Part shown: in pieces, positions 15,514 through 21,099 of the stretch
Numbering within the stretch: position 1 is the stretch's first letter
Layout of the letters: every line of letters starts with the position of its first letter
Assembly: GCA_900763875.1 (NCBI GenBank)
Contig: CAAFLX010000029.1
Coordinates: forward strand, 1 to 21,099
Origin: Clostridia bacterium
Lineage (GTDB): Bacteria; Bacillota; Clostridia; Christensenellales; CAG-917
DNA length: 21,099 nucleotides
Reading direction: 5' to 3'
Made by a program: the position numbers and the translations under genes
Notes under the pieces: model-generated
What the model saw: only the letters and a program-made list of their open reading frames with translations
The model's database searches: none
What the model was told of the DNA's origin: nothing

Positions 15514-16434
15514 TCACTTTGTGTAGGTGACAAGGCAAAGTTTGTGCGCCGAAACACCGACCATGCCATATGTTATATCGCCGCTGACAACGTTGTTTTC
15601 TCCAACTTTTGCCGTGCCGATTTTGCCCAGATTCAGCACAACTTCACCGATTGCGTTGCCGAGCTTTGCGTTCAGTTCTTCCATTGTCATCGGCTCGCTT
15701 GCATTTTTCATCACAACGTTAACTATCGCTTTTGTGACGGGGTCGTCGTTGTTGCCGTTGACGCTGACGGAAATCGAGGACGTGTTCATTTTGCCGTTTT
15801 TGTCCACGTCAAAGCCGAACTCGCTGACAATATAGGCTTTTTCAGGCACTTTTAGTATGTTTTTGGCAGAGCCGAGAGCCTCCTCGATTTGTGCCTTGTA
15901 CTCGCCAAGCTCGATCATCGACACCACGCGAAGATAGCCCTTGCCGTCCTTGACGTCAATCGTCATTTCCTTGACGACGATTTTGGCGTTTTTGAGTGCC
16001 TTCACCGCCTCGGAGCTTGACGAAGTGCCGTTTTGAATGATGTTGTTGAAGATGTACGCGATGGTTTTGTCCTCGTAGGTGACGAGATATTGCTTGTCGT
16101 AGGTCGCTTTGTCAGCCACGAGCGAGGAATAATCGTCTTTGCCCGACAGCGTTGAACCGCCAAAGTTGTCCTTGGACTTGTCCTTTTGCTCGGCGTTGTC
16201 GTAGGAGTTGTGCACAACGTCCTCCTCTTTGACCTTGGAGAGGTTGTTTACACTCTTGTAAATGCTCTTGATTTTGACGTCGGCAAGCCCCATACTTTCA
16301 AGCGATTCGCCCGAAATTTGCATATCCGCAAGCCCAAGTTGCCTCGGGGTGAGGTTGATGACGACAACGAACGCAATCACCAAAACGAGAATGATTGCAA
16401 GCAACGTGAATAATATACCTTTGAGAACTTTCAT
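15514..16434 (-). CDS. Membrane-anchored extracytoplasmic protein, unknown function
   Basis: This is a 306-residue protein not recognised. An N-terminal hydrophobic helix (about 5-28) with a preceding Lys is a signal anchor, and no lipobox was seen. The remainder is hydrophilic, with a Lys/Asp-rich linker near 75-100 and alternating hydrophobic strands, suggesting a beta-rich folded domain. Two strand blocks look paired (EMTIDVKDGKGYLRVVSMIE and SISVSVNGNNDDPVTKAIV), which might mean an internal duplication. The start at 16434 has GAGG five bases upstream, and a promoter lies at 16484-16512. It is monocistronic. A wall- or envelope-associated role is only a guess. Confidence 0.75.
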   Translation of the reverse strand: MKVLKGILFTLLAIILVLVIAFVVVINLTPRQLGLADMQISGESLESMGLADVKIKSIYKSVNNLSKVKEEDVVHNSYDNAEQKDKSKDNFGGSTLSGKDDYSSLVADKATYDKQYLVTYEDKTIAYIFNNIIQNGTSSSSEAVKALKNAKIVVKEMTIDVKDGKGYLRVVSMIELGEYKAQIEEALGSAKNILKVPEKAYIVSEFGFDVDKNGKMNTSSISVSVNGNNDDPVTKAIVNVVMKNASEPMTMEELNAKLGNAIGEVVLNLGKIGTAKVGENNVVSGDITYGMVGVSAHKLCLVTYTK

Positions 16435-16483
16435 ATTTGCCTCGATTTTTCAGAATTTTTGCACTCAAAAAGTGCGTACACAC

Positions 16484-16512
16484 ATTATATCATACGATAT
16501 TTCATTTGAAAA
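16484..16512 (-). promoter_or_regulatory. Promoter of the anchored unknown protein
   Basis: The minus strand has TTTTCA, a 17-base spacer and a perfect TATAAT. The transcript leader can form a small hairpin GCACT / AGTGC (16461-16475). Confidence 0.6.
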
Positions 16513-16524
16513 GCACACTTTTTT

Positions 16525-16551
16525 AAAAAACAAAAGCGCACCATAGTGCGC
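16525..16551 (-). terminator. Terminator of the marR / M28-like operon
   Basis: On the minus strand GCGCAC, loop TATG, GTGCGC is followed by TTTTGTTTTTT. It lies about 200 bases after the M28-like stop codon, so the hairpin array at 16566-16690 is inside the 3' untranslated part of that transcript. Confidence 0.8.
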
Positions 16552-16565
16552 CGTTGCTGTTGTAT

Positions 16566-16690
16566 TGCGCCTAGGGCGCAGTGATATTGTTGGATGTGGC
16601 AACAGTGATATTTGTGCGTTGCACAAGCGATATTGCCTCAAAGAGGCAGTGATATTGTCCTTGCGGAGCGTGATATTGCGGCGTTGCCGC
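16566..16690. repeat. Array of six short hairpins with GTGATATTG spacers
   Basis: Six short inverted repeats of different sequence are separated by a constant spacer GTGATATTG. The arms are TGCGCC/GGCGCA, GTTG/CAAC, TTGTGC/GCACAA, TGCCTC/GAGGCA, TCC/GGA and GCGGC/GCCGC. Spacer copies start at 16581, 16605 (last base shared with the next T run), 16627 (GCGATATTG), 16649 and 16670, a period of 21-24 bases. Stem sequences vary while pairing is kept. It resembles short hairpin arrays seen between genes in Clostridia (from memory); no function is known to me. Confidence 0.8.
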
Positions 16691-16748
16691 GGTTACACAA
16701 CAACAATATATTGCTTTTGCGAATAACGTTGCTTGATTGTGCGCAAGC

Positions 16749-17972
16749 TCAATCGTTTGCGCTCGTTTCGTCAAGCTGTGATACAATGCTCAAACACACG
16801 GCAAAAGCGTTGCCAAGGCAGGACTCGCTCACGTTGTCGAGGGTGTCGTAGCGTGTGTGCAAATATTCGGGAGCGTGGGGATTGTAGCCCGTGACGCTCA
16901 CGCTTGAATAGCCGTGGCGAGAGAACTCCGCACTGTCGGTGTGTCCGAAAGGAAGAGCACGCTTTTTGAATGGTACGGCGGCTTTGTCCGCGCAATTTTT
17001 GACAAAATCGGCAAGTGCCGAGTCGTTTTTGACGAGTCCGTTGCCCTCGCGCGTGTTTACGCCGAGCGAATCGACTTCTTTGAGCGTGTTGAGGCACACA
17101 AAAACGGTTTTTGCATCGCCCGATTGTTTGTGGGATTCGCACCAAGCTCGCGCTCCAACCGCTCCGACCGCTCCACTGCCCGTGAGAATCACGCCCACTT
17201 CGGTGTGTTCGAGGGGCGTTTGAGAGTCTTTGAGAGCTTTTAGAACCTCGATTGCGACTGCGCAACCGCTCATATTTTCGTTTGCGCCCGTCACCACCCT
17301 CTTTTTGGCGATTGCAAAATAGGTTGCAATGTATGACGGGAGAAAAGCTACGCCGACTATGCCGACGATGAGCATATTTCCGCTTGCGATTTGAGAGCCA
17401 AGTCCGCCAATGATTGCCCACCTTGCAACGTCCGCAAAAAAGACGTACAACAGCCCGAAAAACAGCGAGAACAGCGTTGCGATAAACAGCGTTCCGCCCA
17501 GACGGTATTTGAGCGACCACTCCCTTGTGGCGTCAACGTTTGCAACGAAATACACGCGATTTTTCACCTCGCCGCTTGGGGGCAACACAGCAGTCAAATT
17601 GCGTGACTCTTTCTTTTTGTAGAGCAAATCGAGCGCATGCGAATTTGTCAAAAACTGCAACACGAACACCACTATGCCCACAAGGGCAAGCAGAGCGGAC
17701 ACCATAGCGGTGAAAAAATAGGCGATGTACGCCAAAATCGCGATGGTCGGCACAATGTAAAATACGCCCGAATACGCCTCGGGATATACGTCAAACTTCT
17801 CCTCTTTCACTTCACAAACGTCTTGGAGTTGCGATTGCAAATACGCGCTTGCCAGAGCCTCTTGTTCGCTGCCTGCCTTTCGATTTTCAAACGAATTGCA
17901 CACCGTTTCAATCGTGGCGCGCGCCTGTTTTGCCGACTCCTCCCTGTTGTCGATAAAACTTTGAAATTTCAT
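16749..17972 (-). CDS. Membrane M28-type peptidase homologue, probably inactive
   Basis: This 407-residue protein has an aminopeptidase-like (M28) fold interrupted by membrane helices. Helices lie near 67-110 (two) and 158-222 (two or three), the latter between the first and second metal motifs. The family's ligands are largely lost. HxD is N145-V-D147, GANDNASG is GANENMSG with E232, and the catalytic EE pair aligns with G267-A268. The TDSAEF (near 346) and LHTRYDTLDN (H372) segments remain. It therefore probably binds rather than cleaves, or uses altered chemistry; this is inference. ATG overlaps the marR stop as ATGA with AGGGGA just before it, so the two genes are translationally coupled and marR likely regulates it. 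Confidence 0.8.
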   Translation of the reverse strand: MKFQSFIDNREESAKQARATIETVCNSFENRKAGSEQEALASAYLQSQLQDVCEVKEEKFDVYPEAYSGVFYIVPTIAILAYIAYFFTAMVSALLALVGIVVFVLQFLTNSHALDLLYKKKESRNLTAVLPPSGEVKNRVYFVANVDATREWSLKYRLGGTLFIATLFSLFFGLLYVFFADVARWAIIGGLGSQIASGNMLIVGIVGVAFLPSYIATYFAIAKKRVVTGANENMSGCAVAIEVLKALKDSQTPLEHTEVGVILTGSGAVGAVGARAWCESHKQSGDAKTVFVCLNTLKEVDSLGVNTREGNGLVKNDSALADFVKNCADKAAVPFKKRALPFGHTDSAEFSRHGYSSVSVTGYNPHAPEYLHTRYDTLDNVSESCLGNAFAVCLSIVSQLDETSAND

Positions 17973-18400
17973 TCCCCTTCCCCTTCGAGGTTGTTGAGCA
18001 TAAGCTGCAACAACGCTTGCAAAACCTGCTTTTCGTTGTCCTCAAAGTGCTTGAACGCAACTTGATAGAACTTGTGATTCGCCTCGGCAATCAGGTCGGC
18101 AACCTTTTCGCCCTCCGACGAGAGAGAGAGCTTTTGCTCACGCTTGTCCACCTCTGAAATGGACGAGCAAACAAGCCCCTTGTCGCGAAGTTCCTTGACG
18201 CTTCTCGACACAAGAGCCTTTGATACGCAAGCGTTTTGGGCAATGTCGCTTGCCATACCCACCGCCCCTATGCTTGAAAGCACCACGATTTCGTTTGGCG
18301 TGAGGTCGTAATCTTTCAATTCTTTGAGCTGATAATCGGTGTAGCTTTTGAGCAACTTGCGAAACGCTGCAAAAAAATATGCTGTATTTTTCAAGTCCAT
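17969..18400 (-). CDS. MarR-family transcriptional regulator
   Basis: This is a 143-residue dimeric winged-helix repressor or activator. LTPNEIVVLSSIGA is followed by the recognition helix region CVSKALVSRSVKELRDKGLV and the wing SEVDKREQKLSLSSEGE, the standard MarR order. The C-terminal helix is Glu-rich. No Shine-Dalgarno sequence precedes the ATG. Instead a strong promoter is so close that the predicted transcript starts at or within a base of the ATG, suggesting a leaderless mRNA. It is the first gene of a two-gene operon with the M28-like protein and probably regulates its own promoter, which carries two TGTAAA copies. The signal is unknown. Confidence 0.92.
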   Translation of the reverse strand: MDLKNTAYFFAAFRKLLKSYTDYQLKELKDYDLTPNEIVVLSSIGAVGMASDIAQNACVSKALVSRSVKELRDKGLVCSSISEVDKREQKLSLSSEGEKVADLIAEANHKFYQVAFKHFEDNEKQVLQALLQLMLNNLEGEGE

Positions 18401-18406
18401 AAGTTG

Positions 18407-18435
18407 ATTGTAGCACTGATTTACAGAATGTTCAA
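18407..18435 (-). promoter_or_regulatory. marR promoter with near-zero leader
   Basis: The minus strand has TTGAAC, a 17-base spacer and TACAAT. The -10 box ends seven bases before the A of the marR ATG. TGTAAA repeats about 23 bases apart (near 18421-18426 and 18443-18448) flank the -35 box and could be operator half-sites. The 215 bases further upstream hold no supported feature except the terminator of the next gene. Confidence 0.65.
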
Positions 18436-18654
18436 TACCTAGTTTACAAAATCAACAATATAAGCGAAAAATGTATAAGTTTGCAAATATTCAGTCAACA
18501 ACCGACAACGCGGATGTATTGACGGTTGCACCCGGAAATTAAACAAAAACTCGGATTTGCGTGCTAAAACGGCAAAGTCAAAACGCGAGATGACGGAAAA
18601 TGCAACATTGTGCGTTTGAATTGTTCAAAAAACATAGTCCAAATCGAATGCATA

Positions 18655-18685
18655 GAAAAAGCGGAACGCCACAGCGTTCCGCTTT
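18655..18685 (-). terminator. Terminator of the GPH symporter gene
   Basis: AAAGCGGAACGC / GCGTTCCGCTTT is a perfect 12-pair stem with a four-base loop, followed on the minus strand by a T run, 25 bases after the symporter stop codon. Confidence 0.9.
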
Positions 18686-18709
18686 GAAATTCAGTTGCAA
18701 AAGGACAAA

Positions 18710-20656
18710 TTAGTTGTCAGCGTCGTCATCGACAGGTGCGCTCGGTGCGTCCTCTGCCTCTTTGAGGTCTTCGTCCTTGACGTCGTTGTCGTCGAACGGT
18801 GCTACCGCTTGGCTGTCCTCGTTGGGGAACAAGACTTGCGCCGCGCCTTCGTCGAATTGCTCGTCTTGAGCCTCAAGTGCGATTTCGTCGGCAAGTTGAT
18901 CGTCCGAGAGTTCACCGTTTGCACGTTTTCTCTCCTCGATTGCCGCCTTTGCCTCTTGTTGCTCTTTCTCGTTGAACTTGTAGAAGAAGAGCGGAATGAC
19001 GGTCAAGAAGAAGCTGATTGCGGCGATGCCGACGAGCATAAACCACATAACGTCTTTGCCCGCTGCCTCGACGCCTCTTGCGTTGCCGACTTCTGCGCCG
19101 GACTTGTAGTAAGCAAGCACGCCGACGAATGCGCCGACCGCCATATTGATTTTGTTGATGAGCGTTTGCATTGCAAAGCAAATACCTTCTGCTCTTTCGC
19201 CTGTCTTGAGTTCGAGATACTCAACGGTGTCGCCGATCATAGCGTAGGTGAGGATGTTGCCAAAGCCCGTGGGAACGCCTGCGATGACCAACGCAATGAG
19301 AAGAACGACGGTGGTTGCGGTGCTTGTGTAGTTGCCTCTGTCAACCGAGATGCCGACGATAAATGCAACGAGCATTGCAATGCCGCCGACAACGTGCGAC
19401 CAAATATAGGTGTTCTTTTTGCCGAATTTCTTGGTGCACCAAGGCACGAGAATTGACGCGATGAGTCCGCCGGGAACGATTGCCATTGTGAACAATGCGT
19501 ACATAGACTCTTTGTTCATAATGTATTTTGCAAAATACAAACCGCCGGTGTAGGTGAAAAGCATTCTCGCCGCGCCGCCGATACCCGAAAGGACGATGAG
19601 CATCAAAGGTTTGTTTTTGAACAAAAGTTTGAGGTTGTGTCCGAGGGACGGGGGATTTTCTGTTGAGATGTTTCTTTCGGTGGTGTTCTTAAAGCCGAGG
19701 TAGAATAGCGGCACTGCGATGACGCAACAGATGATTGCAATCACAAAGTAAGCCCAGCTCAAGGAGTGTTGCATACCGGCTCTTGCAGTCTCTTTGAGGT
19801 TGAAAAGCACCTCGCCGCTTTGTGCCAAATCGATGTTGGCGGCTGCAAACAGCTTGTAGACTTCTTCCAAATCTTTTGCGGCAAACGGGGCATACTCTGC
19901 CGAGGGGCTGAACGATGCCAAAGACGCGCCGAGGTTTTCGAGAGATTTGAATGACGCGATGAATCCTTCGTTGGTTGCCGCAACGGTGTTGCCGTCGTTG
20001 AGATAGTTCATTGCCGCTTGAATTGCGGTGACGACTGCGTTGTTGTCGGCTGTCAATGCTTGGGTGATGATAGGCGTCAAAACGGTGATGATACCTGCGC
20101 CTGCCGTGCAGAACAAACGAGCGATGGTGAGCAAGTTGCCTCTGCGATAGGTGTCGTTGCTCATTGCGGTGGAAAGTCCCCAGTACGGGACGTCCGCAAC
20201 CGTGTAGACGATGCCCCAAACTATGTACATAATGGACAGAGCAGCAAAGCCGCCGTCGTTGTTGGGATACCAAGGCAAGAAACAAATCACCGTCATGGCG
20301 GCAATGGGAAGTGCCATCCACTTCATATACGGACGGCATTTGCCCCACTTGGTGCGCGTTCTGTCAACGATTGAGCCCATAATCGGGTCGTTGAGAGCGT
20401 CGAAAATACGCGCGCCGAGCATGAGGAATGCAACGAACATTGCGTTGAAACCGATTGCGTCAGTCATAAATACCGTGAGGTATGAACCTATGATTGTGCA
20501 AACGAGGTTTTGACCAAAACCGCAAAGAGAATAACTGAAACCCTCTTTTGGTTGCAATTCACCGTCGCCGGGAGTTGAACCGAAGAGCTTGTGCGTGAGC
20601 GCATTGAGCTTTTGCTTGCCGCTCACTTTTTGAGTCGCTTGAGAATTTTCACTCAT
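18710..20656 (-). CDS. GPH-family sugar:cation symporter (MFS, MelB-like)
   Basis: This is a 648-residue, 12-helix secondary transporter of the glycoside-pentoside-hexuronide:cation group, importing a sugar or glycoside with Na+ or H+. YSLCGFGQNL, YLTVFMTDAIG (D66 near the cation site) and ARIFDALNDPIMGSIVDRTRTKWGKCRPYMKW (split here as family motif 82-113) are diagnostic, as is GDTVEYLELKTGERAEG (475-491). It is longer than the roughly 450-500 residues usual for the family. One addition is a segment of about 95 residues at 202-297, between helices of the first half. The other is a cytoplasmic tail from about 562 that ends in roughly 70 mostly acidic residues. ATG at 20656 is preceded by AGGGTG; its own promoter and terminator make it monocistronic. 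The substrate cannot be read from the sequence. Confidence 0.9.
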   Translation of the reverse strand: MSENSQATQKVSGKQKLNALTHKLFGSTPGDGELQPKEGFSYSLCGFGQNLVCTIIGSYLTVFMTDAIGFNAMFVAFLMLGARIFDALNDPIMGSIVDRTRTKWGKCRPYMKWMALPIAAMTVICFLPWYPNNDGGFAALSIMYIVWGIVYTVADVPYWGLSTAMSNDTYRRGNLLTIARLFCTAGAGIITVLTPIITQALTADNNAVVTAIQAAMNYLNDGNTVAATNEGFIASFKSLENLGASLASFSPSAEYAPFAAKDLEEVYKLFAAANIDLAQSGEVLFNLKETARAGMQHSLSWAYFVIAIICCVIAVPLFYLGFKNTTERNISTENPPSLGHNLKLLFKNKPLMLIVLSGIGGAARMLFTYTGGLYFAKYIMNKESMYALFTMAIVPGGLIASILVPWCTKKFGKKNTYIWSHVVGGIAMLVAFIVGISVDRGNYTSTATTVVLLIALVIAGVPTGFGNILTYAMIGDTVEYLELKTGERAEGICFAMQTLINKINMAVGAFVGVLAYYKSGAEVGNARGVEAAGKDVMWFMLVGIAAISFFLTVIPLFFYKFNEKEQQEAKAAIEERKRANGELSDDQLADEIALEAQDEQFDEGAAQVLFPNEDSQAVAPFDDNDVKDEDLKEAEDAPSAPVDDDADN

Positions 20657-20707
20657 AATTTCACCCTGTAGCGATAAATTTTGTTTAAAAAACAATACTA
20701 CCGTATT

Positions 20708-20736
20708 ATTATAACAGCAAGTGTCTGAACAATCAA
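20708..20736 (-). promoter_or_regulatory. Promoter of the GPH symporter gene
   Basis: TTGATT, 17-base spacer, perfect TATAAT on the minus strand. Just downstream, 20681-20695 is a TTGTTT / AAACAA inverted repeat around a three-base centre, well placed to be a repressor operator. Confidence 0.75.
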
Positions 20737-20839
20737 CCCAAAAAATCAACAATTTGTATTTTTAATTAAGGTTTTTTTAATAAATATCAAACAAACGTGA
20801 CATAATTGTTTGAAAACGCAACAACAAGTGTGATATTGT

Positions 20840-20866
20840 AAAAAAAAAAGCCCCGTCGGGCTTTTT
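20840..20866 (-). terminator. Terminator of the TSCPD-domain gene
   Basis: On the minus strand AAAAAGCCC, loop GACG, GGGCTTTTT is followed by more T (ten in all). The stem begins at the gene's stop codon. A lone GTGATATTG, the spacer word of the 16566-16690 array, lies right next to it at 20830-20838. Confidence 0.9.
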
Positions 20867-21099
20867 CAGTGTTTTTCGGCGTTGTACGCCTCACGGACGG
20901 CAAGAGCAAGCTGTCCCGCGCACGAAGTGTTTTTCAAACCGCATTTGACGTCTTTGAGTTTGTCCTCGATTTCCTCAACGGTCATACCCTCCACCAAAAT
21001 GGGAATCGCTTTGAGGTTGCCCGGGCAGCCTCCTACAAAATGCACGTTGGTGACGACGTTGCCGTCGATGTCAAAAGATATCTCCCTTGCGCAAGTGCC
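20866..21099 (-). CDS. TSCPD-domain protein, 3' part (truncated by window edge)
   Basis: The last 77 residues of a small protein run off the right edge, so the start is outside. Visible are the C-A-R-E-I-S-F-D strand, the FVGGCPGNLKAIPILVEGM block and GLKNTSCAGQLALA. These match the TSCPD domain family (TIGR03905-like, about 80 residues), here with TSCAGQL in place of TSCPDQL. Four cysteines remain that could bind a metal. A related TSCPD domain sits at the end of some class II ribonucleotide reductases, but the stand-alone protein has no settled role. Its stop codon overlaps the terminator stem. Confidence 0.85.
   Translation of the reverse strand, partial: GTCAREISFDIDGNVVTNVHFVGGCPGNLKAIPILVEGMTVEEIEDKLKDVKCGLKNTSCAGQLALAVREAYNAEKH

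Noticed and set aside
16566..16690. Array considered as a CRISPR
   Set aside because: The repeat word is only nine bases, units are 21-24 bases, the variable parts are palindromes, and no cas gene is near.

Overview
The window looks like chromosomal DNA from a Firmicutes/Clostridia-type bacterium, possibly an uncultured gut lineage. The reasons are near-universal AAGGAGG-type ribosome binding sites, TTGnnn-N17-TATAAT-type promoters, short U-tailed terminators, a tetrahydrofolate riboswitch (a class known mainly from Firmicutes), a 7TM-type LytS-like kinase and a DUF5058-like membrane protein. The assignment is inferred from gene style only. No tRNA, rRNA, CRISPR array, transposase or phage gene was found.

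Layout. Positions 171-2848 (minus) hold a two-component operon: a sensor kinase (GTG start) followed by a response regulator with a SARP/OmpR-like output domain. It has a promoter at 2974-3002 and a terminator at 99-123. Positions 1-98 hold no supportable gene. A gene-poor stretch (3003-3403) carries palindromic, REP-like sequence. A small LURP-one-like protein follows (3404-3889, minus). Positions 4065-7634 (minus) are a compact folate operon, folC-folE-folP-folBK, with ATGA overlap at the folE/folP junction and a near-overlap at folP/folBK. It is preceded by a clear tetrahydrofolate riboswitch (7684-7777) and a hairpin that can hide the folC ribosome binding site. Divergent from it (7970-9770, plus) are two multi-spanning membrane proteins, a DUF5058-like protein and an unrecognised partner, closed by a terminator at 9936-9969.

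Positions 10171-13004 (plus) encode trkA and trkH (potassium uptake). A membrane-anchored sulfatase (13141-15303) follows, and a bidirectional terminator (15342-15373) also serves the converging minus-strand gene. The rest is on the minus strand: a secreted or anchored protein of unknown function (15514-16434); a MarR regulator overlapping a degenerate, membrane-embedded M28-type peptidase homologue (16749-18400), whose 3' end carries an array of six hairpins separated by a conserved GTGATATTG spacer; a GPH-family sugar:cation symporter with an unusual extracellular insertion and acidic tail (18710-20656); and the 3' part of a TSCPD-domain protein (20866-21099) running off the window.

How the genes work together: the fol genes cover most of the pathway from GTP to folylpolyglutamate and are probably feedback-controlled by tetrahydrofolate. 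TrkA and TrkH form one potassium importer. MarR probably controls itself and the M28-like protein. The DUF5058-like protein and its partner probably form one membrane complex. The items most worth following up are that membrane pair, the M28-like pseudoenzyme, the hairpin array and the sulfatase with a substituted active-site histidine.
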